A stretch of 64,000 bases of DNA. It comes from Trueperella bialowiezensis. GTDB taxonomy: Bacteria; Actinomycetota; Actinomycetes; Actinomycetales; Actinomycetaceae. The stretch is from assembly GCF_900637955.1 (NCBI RefSeq), contig NZ_LR134476.1, positions 1,054,001 to 1,118,000 of the forward strand. The letters run 5' to 3'. Below the pieces are notes generated by a model. That model searched no databases. It worked only from the letters and a program-made list of their open reading frames with translations, and had not been told where the DNA came from. Shown here piece after piece: positions 50,463-59,122 of the stretch (within the stretch, counting starts at the first letter, position 1; every line of letters begins with the position of its first letter). A program made the position numbers and the translations under genes.

Positions 50463-52055
50463 ATGATCGCTGGGCGCTTCGAACTGGAAAAGCCATATAA
50501 GGGCAACGCTGACGCGTGGATTGCCCGTGATACCGCGCTTTCGCGCCAAGTGCGGGTGATGAAGGTGGACGACGACGCCGTCATCGACGCCGCACGCCGT
50601 GCCGCCCTCATCGTCGATCCTCATCTCGTTCCCATTCTCCAAGTTGTGGCGGAAGAAAAGGCTTACGTGTCTGAGATTCCGCAGGGTAAACCGCTGGCGG
50701 ACTATCTCACCGGGCGGCCGAATGCCGAACTTGTGCACGTGGTGATGGGCGAAGTGACTCGGGTGATTGCGAAGGCGTCCCGCCGCGGCGTTCACCACCT
50801 GCAGGTCAACGCTCACTGCATATATATTGGCGACGACGTCACCCTCGACGGGCTTGGCGTTCACGCCGCGCTCGCTGGCATTGATACCGACGCCGATCCT
50901 GTCAAGCTCGAACGCGACGAGGCACGCGGACTGACCGTGTTAATCGCATCGCTGTTGCTCGGCCGGGATATGCCCGAGGCCGATGAGCACGACGCCGTCA
51001 TCGCCGAAGCAGCCGAGCTCGACACCCCCATGGCCGGGCTACTTCGCCAAGAACGCGACGGCGACGGGGCGGCCTCCGCTGCCGACCTCAGCCTACGTTT
51101 CACCCCGTGGGGCAAACTGCCAAATAAAATCGAATGGCCTGCATTGGATTCGGCGGCGCTGCCTAAGCCTGCAAGCACCCTCGAACAAGTCGAAGACGTT
51201 ATCGACGACAGGCTTAACATCGACGAACGCCACCAACTGAAATCTGAGGTGGAGTGGCCATCATTAACCGAGGTTCCCAAAGCTGCGCCTAAGACAGTGG
51301 AAGAGCCCATCGATGTAGCTCCCGAAGTTTCCGAACCTGCGCCTAAAGTTTCCGAACCTGCGCCTGCCGTTTCCGTAGCTGCGCCTGAAGCCACCGATGA
51401 AGAACCCACCCTCAATTCCTCCCGCTTCGTGTTGGCGTTCTTTGGAATACTGGTGGTGGTCATCGGATTCTTCGCGATCAAGGCACTCACGGCGCCCTTC
51501 GATCCCGTCACACTCCAGGATCCGGATTCCGATATTGTGCGCGAAGAGACTGAACCTGCCGAACCAGCCGAGCCGGCAGAGCCACCAGCTCCTGAGCCCA
51601 CGAATCCGCCAGCGATCGCACAGGCAACCCTCGTCTCCCCCGATGCTGGCATGATCGCCGGAACTGACCCGGCAACGTTGGATAACCCGTCGTCGGTGGG
51701 TAACGCCGTCGATGGCAATCCGGGAACCCAGTGGAAGACGTGGACGTATGTCAATGCGTCAATGGCCCCGATGTCGGGAATCGGCTTGCATATTGAGTTG
51801 CAGGACGAGGCCGTGGTCAGCGAGGTCGTGCTCGATACCCAGTCGACGGGCGGAAACATTCAAATTCGTGACACGGTGCCGGATGCGCCGTCGTCGGGCA
51901 AAGTGGTGGCCGAAGGTACGCTTCAAGCGGGCGAAACCACGTTTACGCTCAATGAGCCCCTGAAGACTCGTTCGTTTATCATGTGGATTACTGAACTTCC
52001 CAAGAACGGCGCCGGTGAAAACCAGCTAATAGTTAATGAGATCAAGGTGAAATAG
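50463..52055 (+). CDS. Membrane pseudokinase with extracellular discoidin-like domain (MviN C-terminal part, without MurJ)
   Basis: A 530-residue protein. Residues 1-225 form a kinase-like fold with the catalytic elements lost: the catalytic loop reads GVHHLQVNAHCIYI and the DFG position reads DGLGVHAAL. An acidic/proline-rich linker, one membrane helix (FVLAFFGILVVVIGFFAIKAL, about 320-342) and a C-terminal galactose-binding-like (F5/8 type C) domain follow (about 385-530; VGNAVDGNPGTQWKTWTY). This is the layout of the C-terminal part of mycobacterial MviN (Rv3910), where the phosphorylated pseudokinase recruits FhaA, but the MurJ lipid II flippase is missing. TAAGGA stands seven bases before ATG 50463; ATG 50457 is an alternative. 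trxB starts one base after the stop. Confidence 0.82.
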   Translation: MIAGRFELEKPYKGNADAWIARDTALSRQVRVMKVDDDAVIDAARRAALIVDPHLVPILQVVAEEKAYVSEIPQGKPLADYLTGRPNAELVHVVMGEVTRVIAKASRRGVHHLQVNAHCIYIGDDVTLDGLGVHAALAGIDTDADPVKLERDEARGLTVLIASLLLGRDMPEADEHDAVIAEAAELDTPMAGLLRQERDGDGAASAADLSLRFTPWGKLPNKIEWPALDSAALPKPASTLEQVEDVIDDRLNIDERHQLKSEVEWPSLTEVPKAAPKTVEEPIDVAPEVSEPAPKVSEPAPAVSVAAPEATDEEPTLNSSRFVLAFFGILVVVIGFFAIKALTAPFDPVTLQDPDSDIVREETEPAEPAEPAEPPAPEPTNPPAIAQATLVSPDAGMIAGTDPATLDNPSSVGNAVDGNPGTQWKTWTYVNASMAPMSGIGLHIELQDEAVVSEVVLDTQSTGGNIQIRDTVPDAPSSGKVVAEGTLQAGETTFTLNEPLKTRSFIMWITELPKNGAGENQLIVNEIKVK

Positions 52056-52056
52056 A

Positions 52057-52971
52057 ATGATTCATGACGTCGTCATCGTAGGCTCCGGCCCTGCCGGATG
52101 GACTGCCGCTATTTACACGGCACGCGCCGGACTCAAACCAATTCTCCTCGCCGGCACGATGGACGCGGGTGGTGCGCTCATGACCACCACTGAGGTAGAA
52201 AACTTTCCCGGCTGGCCTGAAGGCATTATGGGCCCGGAGCTCATGCAAAAATTCGAAGAGCAGGCTGTCCGCTTCGGTACGGACATGCGCTACGAAGACG
52301 CCGTCGAACTGAAACTCGACGGCGACATCAAGGAGATCCGTACCGATCAGGACACCTATCGGACGCGCGCGGTTATCCTGGCCGTCGGCTCCGAATACAA
52401 AAAGCTCGGCCTCGAGGGCGAAGAACTCTTCACCGGTAAGGGCGTATCGTACTGTGCCACCTGTGACGGCTTCTTCTTCAAAGACCGCGAAATCGCGGTG
52501 ATCGGCGGCGGTGATTCAGCCGTGACTGAAGCGCTGTTCTTGACCCGGTTCGGTTCCACCGTGCATGTTATCCACCGCCGTGACGAGCTGCGCGCCTCGC
52601 AGATTATGGCTGATCGCCTGCTCGCTAACGACAAAGTGACGATGCACTGGAACTCGGTTGTGGAAAAAATTAACGGCGAAGGCAAACTCGAATCGCTCAC
52701 GCTGCGTGATACACAGACCGGCGAAACCCGCGACCTGCCCGTGTCTGGCATGTTCGTTGCGATCGGTCACGAGCCGCGCACAAAGATTCTCGACGGCGCG
52801 CTCGAGCTTGACGACGCCGGATATATCGTCGTCTCCGAGCCGTCCACAGCAACCTCGATTCCTGGCGTGTTTGCCTGTGGCGACGTCGTCGATTCTTACT
52901 ACCAGCAGGCAATCACGGCCGCGGGAAGTGGAGCCAAGGCTGCTCTCGACGTGGAAGCCTATCTAGGATGA
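52057..52971 (+). CDS. trxB: Thioredoxin-disulfide reductase
   Basis: A 304-residue flavoprotein that reduces thioredoxin with NADPH. It shows the FAD site GSGPAGWTAAIYTARAG, the redox disulfide C133-A-T-C136 (SYCATCDGFF), the NADPH site GGGDSAVTEALFL with HRRDELRAS, and the C-terminal FAD motif GVFACGDVVD. ATG 52057 lies one base after the pseudokinase stop. In mycobacteria trxB is followed by trxC and cwlM; here neither is present, and an aminotransferase overlaps its stop instead (ATGA). The thioredoxin partner must be elsewhere. Confidence 0.96.
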   Translation: MIHDVVIVGSGPAGWTAAIYTARAGLKPILLAGTMDAGGALMTTTEVENFPGWPEGIMGPELMQKFEEQAVRFGTDMRYEDAVELKLDGDIKEIRTDQDTYRTRAVILAVGSEYKKLGLEGEELFTGKGVSYCATCDGFFFKDREIAVIGGGDSAVTEALFLTRFGSTVHVIHRRDELRASQIMADRLLANDKVTMHWNSVVEKINGEGKLESLTLRDTQTGETRDLPVSGMFVAIGHEPRTKILDGALELDDAGYIVVSEPSTATSIPGVFACGDVVDSYYQQAITAAGSGAKAALDVEAYLG

Positions 52972-54263
52972 CGCCAATGTTTGATTCCAAGATTGCTTCG
53001 AAGCTCGATGCGTCAACACGCTCGGGCACTCGGCTTGACCCGTGGTTTGATCGCTACGCGGATCGGGCGCTCGGGATGAAACAGTCCGAGACTCGTTCGC
53101 TGTTTGCGGTGGCGAATCGCCCGGAGGTGGTCTCGCTTGCGGGTGGCATGCCGAATATTGCCGGGCTACCGCTCGATTTTTTGGCGGATATGACCGCCCG
53201 CCTAATTCGTGATCGCGGCCCTGAACTGCTGCAATACGGTGGCGGCCAGGGTGAAGAAGAACTGCGTGAGATGATCGTGGAAGTGATGCGACCCGAGGGG
53301 ATTCGTGCACATCCTGATGACATCACGGTGACCACAGGTTCGCAGCAAGCGTTGGATATCATCACGCAGATTTTCATTAATCCTGGCGACGTAATCGTGG
53401 CTGAAGCGCCGTCGTATGTGGGAGCCCTCGGTGTTTTCCGGGCTTATCAGGCAAACGTGGTGCATGTTCCGCTGGATAAGGACGGGCTGATCCCGGAGGC
53501 GTTGGAGGCCACGCTGACGAAGCTTGCTAACGAGGGCCGCGAAGTAAAGTTTTTGTACACCGTGCCGAATTTCCACAACCCGGCCGGTGTGTCCATGTCC
53601 GCTGAGCGCCGTCCGCAGATCGTGGAGATTTGCGAACGCCACCATGTGTTGATTTTGGAAGACAATCCCTATGGCATGCTCGGCTTTAACGATCAGACGA
53701 TGAGCCCGCTACAAACTATTAATCCCGACGGCGTCATCTATCTTGGATCATTTTCCAAAACTTTTGCCCCTGGTTACCGTGTGGGGTGGGCGCTGGCGAA
53801 CTACGCCGTCACGCAACGTCTTACGTTGGCGAACGAAAACGCGGTGCTCTCGCCAACGAAGGTCGGGCAGCTGTCGATAGCCGAATATTTGCGCACCTAC
53901 GACTGGATGGCGCAAATCAAGGATTATCGTGCCATGTATCGCGAGCGCCGGGATGCAATGACGGCCGCGCTTGATCGGTATTTGCCGCAAGCGTCGTGGA
54001 ATGTGCCGGAGGGCGGGTTCTACACGTGGGTAAAGGTTCCCGACGGGATTGATGCGAAAGATATGTTGCCGCGGGCGACTACCAACTTGGTGGCCTACGT
54101 GTCCGGGACGGCTTTCTATGCCGACGGGCAGGGCTCTGATCATATGAGGCTTTCGTTCTGCTATCCGACTCCCGAGCGGATCGAGGAGGGCGTGCGCCGG
54201 CTTGCTGGCGTCATTAAGAGCGAGCTTGAGACCGTTCAGATGTTTGGCAATCCGGAAAGGTAA
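52968..54263 (+). CDS. PLP-dependent aminotransferase, class I/II fold
   Basis: A 431-residue cytoplasmic enzyme of fold type I, in the LysN/2-aminoadipate-like (MocR C-terminal-like) group. The PLP lysine is in GSFSKTFAPGYRVGW; phosphate-binding and substrate motifs are TVTTGSQQALDII, TVPNFHNPAGVSMS and ILEDNPYG, plus a late RLSFCYPTPERIEEGVRRL. The donor and acceptor are not readable; its position before a D-Ala-D-Ala ligase-like gene may point to cell-wall amino acids. The start at ATG 52968 overlaps the trxB stop; ATG 52977 is another option. Confidence 0.88.
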   Translation: MTPMFDSKIASKLDASTRSGTRLDPWFDRYADRALGMKQSETRSLFAVANRPEVVSLAGGMPNIAGLPLDFLADMTARLIRDRGPELLQYGGGQGEEELREMIVEVMRPEGIRAHPDDITVTTGSQQALDIITQIFINPGDVIVAEAPSYVGALGVFRAYQANVVHVPLDKDGLIPEALEATLTKLANEGREVKFLYTVPNFHNPAGVSMSAERRPQIVEICERHHVLILEDNPYGMLGFNDQTMSPLQTINPDGVIYLGSFSKTFAPGYRVGWALANYAVTQRLTLANENAVLSPTKVGQLSIAEYLRTYDWMAQIKDYRAMYRERRDAMTAALDRYLPQASWNVPEGGFYTWVKVPDGIDAKDMLPRATTNLVAYVSGTAFYADGQGSDHMRLSFCYPTPERIEEGVRRLAGVIKSELETVQMFGNPER

Positions 54264-54267
54264 GACA

Positions 54268-55224
54268 ATGGGACCAATGACAGTCGCGGTTCTCGCGGGC
54301 GGGCTAACCCACGAACGGGAAATTTCACTCAATTCGGGGAGGCGGGTTGCGGAGTCGCTGCGTTCGCAGGGTATCCAGGTGAAGGTTCTCGACGTCGACG
54401 GTCAGCTGTTGCAGCGCCTAACTGCGATTGAGCCCGACGTCGTGTGGCCGCTTGTGCATGGTTCGATCGGCGAAGATGGCTCACTGCAGGATTTGCTGGT
54501 TTTGGCCGGTTTGCCGTTTGTTGGTTCGGAAGCTTACGGATGTCGGCTGGCTTCGGATAAGTCGGTGGCATCGTCCGTGTTGGCGAAGGTAGGAATTCGG
54601 GTGCCGGATTCGACTGCGCTGCCACAAACACTCTTCCGCGAGGTGGGGGTCAGCAATATTTTGAATTTGGTGGAGCAGCGTTTTTCGTTCCCGTTGGTGG
54701 TTAAGCCGACGAAGGCCGGATCATCGATGGGTCTGTCAATCGTCGAAGACCGCGCACACCTCCCCGGCGCGATGGTGGATTGTTTCGCTTATGGCGACGT
54801 CGCGCTTATCCAGCAGTATATTGAGGGCCGGGAATACGGCGTCGGCGTCGCTGATCTGGGTGACGGTCCGCGCGCCCTCCCGCCGGTCGAAATCCGGGCG
54901 AGTGGACCATATGATTTCGACGCCCGGTACAACCCCGGTCGAGTGGAATATTTCATTGACGATAGTGACACTGCTGAGGTGGGGAAGGTGGCCGAGGACG
55001 TCCACGAAGCCTTGGGTTTGCGCCACTATTCACGTACGGACATCATTGTCGACGACGCCGGGCAGCCTTGGTTCCTTGACGTGAACGTGGCTCCGGGCAT
55101 GACTGAAACGTCGATCTTCCCGCAAGCCGCGTCCGCTCTTGCGCGCCAGCAGGGCAGGACACTCGATGATATCTACTTAGATATTCTCAAGACCGCGGCG
55201 ATTTCCGCCGACCAAGGTAACTAG
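54268..55224 (+). CDS. D-alanine--D-alanine ligase family ATP-grasp protein
   Basis: A 318-residue ligase. The N-terminal Ddl motif VLAGGLTHEREISLNSGRRV is present, then HGSIGEDGSLQDLLVLAGLPFVGS, the ATP loop KPTKAGSSMGLSIV, EGREYGVGVAD and the C-terminal metal site DVNVAPGMTETS. In typical Ddl the last motif is EVNTLPGFT; here Asp replaces the first Glu. The protein is short for Ddl (about 320-370), so it may be a second or diverged ligase rather than the housekeeping enzyme. ATG 54268 follows AAAGG. Its stop overlaps the parB stop by four bases, tail to tail. Confidence 0.85.
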   Translation: MGPMTVAVLAGGLTHEREISLNSGRRVAESLRSQGIQVKVLDVDGQLLQRLTAIEPDVVWPLVHGSIGEDGSLQDLLVLAGLPFVGSEAYGCRLASDKSVASSVLAKVGIRVPDSTALPQTLFREVGVSNILNLVEQRFSFPLVVKPTKAGSSMGLSIVEDRAHLPGAMVDCFAYGDVALIQQYIEGREYGVGVADLGDGPRALPPVEIRASGPYDFDARYNPGRVEYFIDDSDTAEVGKVAEDVHEALGLRHYSRTDIIVDDAGQPWFLDVNVAPGMTETSIFPQAASALARQQGRTLDDIYLDILKTAAISADQGN

Positions 55225-56273
55225 ATTTCAACCTCGTCTTCGTTGAGTTCGCCTAGGATCCGGTTGAGGTCCTCGATGGTGGCAAATTCGATGGCGATCT
55301 TGCCCTTTGTGACTCCTAAGTTAACCTTCACCCTCGTGTTGAATCGGTCAGACAGCCGTAGGGCGAGTTCGTTAAGTTCTTCTTGGTGGCGGCCCCCGCG
55401 AGAACGACGGGTACGCGGCGCAGCTTGATCATCGCCGACCGCCACGATTTCTTCTACTTGGCGGACGGAAAGACCTTCTGCCACGATGCGTTGCGCGAGG
55501 CGTTCCATTGCTGCCGGGTCTCGTAGTCCAAGCAGTGCACGTGCGTGCCCTGCTGAGAGCACGCCGGCTGCAACCCGGTTTTGTACGAGTGGTGGCAGGT
55601 TGAGCAGCCTCAGCGTATTAGAAATCTGCGGGCGGGATCTGGCAATACGGCGGGAGAGTTCTTCTTGCGTGCAATCGAAGTCTTCTAGAAGCTGCTGGTA
55701 GGCCGCCGCCTCTTCAAGGGCGTTGAGATTCGACCTATGTAGGTTTTCCAAGAGCGCGTCACGGAGCAGATCTGAATCATCGGTTTGGCGAATGATTGCG
55801 GGGATGGTGTCAAGGCCCGCACGCTGGGTAGCTCGCCAGCGCCGCTCACCCATGATGAGTTCGTAGCGCGCTTCGGGGTAATCCTCCGATTCTTCCGACA
55901 TCGGCCTGATCACAATAGGCTGCAGCACACCGACTTCTTTGATCGAATCGGCGAGTTCCTGGAGTTCGTCGTCATCGAAAATCTCGCGGGGTTGGCGAGG
56001 GTTGGGCATGATCTGTTCAACCGGGATGTCGCCGAAGGTCGCGCCGGGAACGGGAACTAAATCAATATCATCGGATTCAGCCGAGTTATTTTGTGTTTCA
56101 ACGGTAGCGGGGGTGCTTTCCGCAGAAGTGGGTGTGTTTGCGCTTGGAGGCATCTCATCATCACTCTGCGGCGCACTGAAGAAAATGTCGATTGCCCGGC
56201 TTTTGTTTTCCTTTTGTTCCTCAGGGAACAAGGCTCCGAGCCCTCTGCCTAAGCCGCGTCGCTTTTCTGCCAT
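55221..56273 (-). CDS. parB: Chromosome-partitioning protein ParB
   Basis: A 350-residue CTPase and centromere-binding protein. A flexible N-terminus with the opening KRRGLGRGLGALFPE is followed by the CTP-binding ParB/Sulfiredoxin domain (PVEQIMPNPRQPRE ... VLQPIVIRP ... MGERRWRAT), the helix-turn-helix domain (HRSNLNALEEAAAYQQLLEDFDCTQEELSRRIARSRPQISNTLRLLNLP ... SAGHARALLG) and a C-terminal dimer domain. It loads on the parS sites at 57.3-58.2 kb and recruits ParA and condensin. The ATG lies three bases after the parA stop, so parAB is one operon. Confidence 0.96.
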   Translation of the reverse strand: MAEKRRGLGRGLGALFPEEQKENKSRAIDIFFSAPQSDDEMPPSANTPTSAESTPATVETQNNSAESDDIDLVPVPGATFGDIPVEQIMPNPRQPREIFDDDELQELADSIKEVGVLQPIVIRPMSEESEDYPEARYELIMGERRWRATQRAGLDTIPAIIRQTDDSDLLRDALLENLHRSNLNALEEAAAYQQLLEDFDCTQEELSRRIARSRPQISNTLRLLNLPPLVQNRVAAGVLSAGHARALLGLRDPAAMERLAQRIVAEGLSVRQVEEIVAVGDDQAAPRTRRSRGGRHQEELNELALRLSDRFNTRVKVNLGVTKGKIAIEFATIEDLNRILGELNEDEVEI

Positions 56274-56276
56274 TGT

Positions 56277-57209
56277 CTATCCTATTCTGTGGGCGATTTC
56301 GTGTGCCGCAGCGAGGTACGCTACTGCTCCGGCTGACCGGGGATCATATGTCACAACGGTCTGCTGGTAGCTTGGCGCCTCGGAAATCTTGACGTTTCGC
56401 GGAATTTCGGTGTCGAGGGTCTGTTCTGGGAAATGTTGCCGAACATCGCCTGCCACCTCTTGCGCGAGGTTAGTACGCTTATCGTACATAGTCAACAAAA
56501 TGGTAGATACTTCCAATTCAGGGTTAGATGATTCGCGCACGACGCCAATCGTCTTGATTAACTGCGTGAGACCCTCGAGTGCGTAGTATTCAGTCTGGAT
56601 TGGGATCATGACTTCACGTCCTGCAACCAGGGAGTTGAGTGTGAGTAGGCCGAGGCTTGGCGGGCAGTCGATAAGAATGTAGTCGTAATGTTTGTCTAGT
56701 TGCTCGATTGCGTCTTTGAGGCGAAATTCGCGGCGTTCTTCGAGCACCAACGACATCTCAATAGCCGCAAGGTCAATCGTGGAGGGTATGACATCGAGGT
56801 TGTCCACGTCTTCACATGGAACGACGACGTCGTTGATTGACTTTTCTTGCATGAGCACATCATGCAACGACGGCGTTCCGGATGAGTGTTCTGCGCCGAG
56901 TGCAGTTGACGCATTTCCCTGGGGATCAGCATCGATAACGAGCACCCGTAATCCACCCATGGCAAGCGCTGCGGCAATGTTGACCGTGGATGTTGTTTTG
57001 CCAACGCCACCTTTTTGATTGGCAACTGTAATAATTCTGCGACGTGGCGGCCGCGGAAGATCGGTGGTGGATAGATCCTTGAGCATTTCGCGATCCCTGA
57101 CGAGCTGTGCTCCCAATGGCGAGCTGCTGTCAGAGAATTGATCCGCAAAGGTTCTATTGACACGCTTTATATTGCGCGGTCGCTTCGCTATATCTCGTGG
57201 ATCTGCCAC
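56277..57209 (-). CDS. parA: Chromosome-partitioning ATPase ParA
   Basis: A 310-residue ParA/Soj ATPase. The deviant Walker A is NQKGGVGKTTSTVNIA, with VIDADPQGN, DYILIDCPPSLGLLTLNSL (Walker B) and IPIQTEYYALEGL. The ~55-residue basic N-terminal stretch is of the actinobacterial type. It forms DNA-bound dimers that move ParB-parS complexes apart. GTG 57209 follows AAGGAG with a normal spacing; no ATG in this frame fits. Two DnaA boxes and a parS site lie within about 110 bases upstream, in the promoter region. Confidence 0.96.
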   Translation of the reverse strand: MADPRDIAKRPRNIKRVNRTFADQFSDSSSPLGAQLVRDREMLKDLSTTDLPRPPRRRIITVANQKGGVGKTTSTVNIAAALAMGGLRVLVIDADPQGNASTALGAEHSSGTPSLHDVLMQEKSINDVVVPCEDVDNLDVIPSTIDLAAIEMSLVLEERREFRLKDAIEQLDKHYDYILIDCPPSLGLLTLNSLVAGREVMIPIQTEYYALEGLTQLIKTIGVVRESSNPELEVSTILLTMYDKRTNLAQEVAGDVRQHFPEQTLDTEIPRNVKISEAPSYQQTVVTYDPRSAGAVAYLAAAHEIAHRIG

Positions 57210-57276
57210 ATCTGCTCCTTAATCTCGAATATCAATCTTACCCGAGTCTTAGATGGTTCTTCGTCTGCATACCTGG

Positions 57277-57300
57277 TGTGGATAACAACGGTTATCCACA
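57277..57300. other. Inverted pair of perfect DnaA boxes upstream of parA
   Basis: TGTGGATAA (57277-57285) and TTATCCACA (57292-57300) face each other six bases apart and abut the first parS site. Binding of DnaA here might link parAB expression or ParB loading to initiation. Confidence 0.7.
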
Positions 57301-57316
57301 TGTTTCACGTGAAACA
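57301..57316. other. parS site 1
   Basis: TGTTTCACGTGAAACA, identical to the bacterial parS consensus, directly next to the DnaA-box pair. Confidence 0.95.
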
Positions 57317-57706
57317 TTCTTGACAAGCTCTAATTGACTGCACATTTTTATTACCGCATATTAATCTTCCGGAACTTCTTCGTCGCGGAAATTTCAGGAC
57401 TGTTTTTTAGGGCGTCACCTTCTGATCGCAGGACCGGTTCAAGACTGTAATCGTTTATGGAATTACCTTTTCATTGCAAGAGCAGTTCACGCATCATCTT
57501 TCTTCACATCACTTTCTTCTAAGAACATTCCTCACAGCACATTCAAAGCAGTGCTGTTCGTTGTCGGATCTGATAATGCAGGCTGTGTTCGTTGACGGAC
57601 CTGGTCACGTCAACATTTTCCTCGCGTCACCTTAGTTGCAGCACTCTTGTCACGGTACCTATGCTTCGCGGCATTTTGTTAACACGGAAGAATTACTTTG
57701 ACTAAC

Positions 57707-57722
57707 CGTTTCACGTGAAACA
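57707..57722. other. parS site 2
   Basis: CGTTTCACGTGAAACA, one change from the consensus at the outer base. Confidence 0.9.
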
Positions 57723-57838
57723 TTCTCGAACAATTCTGATACCTAGCTAATTGACCTTAGCGATAAACGTAGTCCTTTAATTTTATGGGCTGGTTGAACT
57801 AGATGCCGAGAATCAAATTCATGTAAGTGATAAGAAAA

Positions 57839-57854
57839 TGTTTCACGTGAAACC
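57839..57854. other. parS site 3
   Basis: TGTTTCACGTGAAACC, one outer change. Confidence 0.9.
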
Positions 57855-57972
57855 TTCTCGAAAGGTTCAGACTTATTGTTAATCAACGTTACAATCAATC
57901 CGGATACCTGACATTGTTTGACTGAGTCGAAGACCGGTAGTGCTACTCAGATTCATTTGAGTAGAGCGTAGA

Positions 57973-57988
57973 TGTTTCACGTGAAACG
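57973..57988. other. parS site 4
   Basis: TGTTTCACGTGAAACG, one outer change. Confidence 0.9.
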
Positions 57989-58040
57989 TTTCCCCAATGA
58001 AATTCCGGTTTAATTTCGAAATATTAAAATCCGACGTATT

Positions 58041-58056
58041 TGTTTCACGTGAACCA
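58041..58056. other. parS site 5, degenerate
   Basis: TGTTTCACGTGAACCA, with one inner mismatch in the right arm, so possibly weaker. Confidence 0.75.
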
Positions 58057-58181
58057 CTTGTTGATGATCGCATACCGCATGTAAATCTTGTCCGCATAAG
58101 GCTGCCATTAAATATTGTTCTCGGTCAAGAACAGCTGGACAACGCCGAACATATGAGCAGATCGGTGTATGGAGCAAGGAA

Positions 58182-58197
58182 TGTTTCACGTGAAACA
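58182..58197. other. parS site 6
   Basis: TGTTTCACGTGAAACA, identical to the consensus. Confidence 0.95.
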
Positions 58198-58380
58198 CTT
58201 CCAATACGGTCGACCTTGAGAATGATCATTGACATCTAGAGGCAGCCAGCCAGAAACGTAAGTCACCTCGATATGAAAATCGCTTCAGCTACCCCACCAA
58301 TCCAAATTGGATTTTGAATTAGATTGGGACAACGCCTCACATTCCGGTCCAACCAAAAAGCTCAAAACTAACGAACTGAA

Positions 58381-59025
58381 TTACTTCATCTTTTCCACAA
58401 GTAATACTCTCGTGCCTTCGTCCGAGCCCCACACATCCACGTCATAAACATCCGCGCGTTGCGCGTTAAACTTCATGAGCTGAGAGTGTGCGTCCTGGAT
58501 TTCCTGTTCTGCTCGCTGGCCCTTGAGAGCTGCCAGGTGCCCTCCCGGTTTAAGAAGTGGGAGAGTCCACGGGATAAGTTTCTTCAGAGCAGCTACGGCT
58601 CTCGCAGTCACGACGTCAGCTGCATACCGTTTAGGCATATCTTCCGCACGTGAACGAATCACGCGGACGTTGGCAAGATCCAATTCTTGTTTCACGTGGT
58701 CGAGCCAATCCGTGCGTCGTTCCATCGTCTCAATAAGATCAAAACGAAGGTCTGGTCTCACTATTGCTAAAACAATTCCAGGGAATCCAGCTCCAGAACC
58801 AACATCCGCAACTAATCCACTATCCGGTAAAAACTCACAAACCGCCGTCGAGTTCAAAATGTGGCGGGTCCACAATCTTTCGAGTTCCCGAGGGCCAACT
58901 AGTCCGCGCAACTCGCCTTCAGCCGACAGCATCTCGGAAAAGCTGACGAGTTTCTGCCACGCTTCCTCACCGAACCTGGCAGCACCACCATCCGGTGCAG
59001 GCTCCACACGCGCGTTATGCTCCAC
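58381..59025 (-). CDS. rsmG: 16S rRNA (guanine527-N7)-methyltransferase RsmG
   Basis: A 214-residue SAM-dependent methyltransferase (GidB) that modifies G527 of 16S rRNA; its loss gives low-level streptomycin resistance. It has LVGPRELERLWTRHILNS, the SAM motif VADVGSGAGFPGIVLAIVRP, ETMERRTDWL and VTARAVAALKKLIPW. GTG 59025 follows AGGGAAAGGG. It is the usual neighbour of jag and parA, though here a long centromeric gap separates it from parA. Confidence 0.96.
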   Translation of the reverse strand: MEHNARVEPAPDGGAARFGEEAWQKLVSFSEMLSAEGELRGLVGPRELERLWTRHILNSTAVCEFLPDSGLVADVGSGAGFPGIVLAIVRPDLRFDLIETMERRTDWLDHVKQELDLANVRVIRSRAEDMPKRYAADVVTARAVAALKKLIPWTLPLLKPGGHLAALKGQRAEQEIQDAHSQLMKFNAQRADVYDVDVWGSDEGTRVLLVEKMK

Positions 59026-59122
59026 GTTTACCCTTTCCCTGAGAACTCTGCTTCGAACACTAGTACAAAGGGAGCCAGCAAACCGCCGACTCCCTCTGTA
59101 CTAGTTGATGCTCGAAATGAAT

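Larger units (their letters stand above)
57210..58380. other. 1.17-kb gene-free parS-rich region between parA and rsmG
   Basis: No credible gene: the short open frames lack ribosome-binding sites and family resemblance. The region is clearly AT-richer than the rest of the window. It holds six parS sites and a pair of DnaA boxes, and otherwise no structure I can name apart from runs of pyrimidines such as those at 57490-57530. It presumably serves as the centromere. Confidence 0.85.

Noticed and set aside
50448-50463. murJ hidden or frameshifted between the DUF6049 and pseudokinase genes
   Set aside because: Only 14 bases separate the two genes; there is no space for a flippase domain in any frame.
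57997-58239. Small open frames in the parA-rsmG gap
   Set aside because: They run through several parS sites, lack ribosome-binding sites and show no family resemblance.
58688-58702. parS-like TGTTTCACGTGGTCG inside rsmG
   Set aside because: Only one arm matches, and the right arm is degenerate coding sequence.
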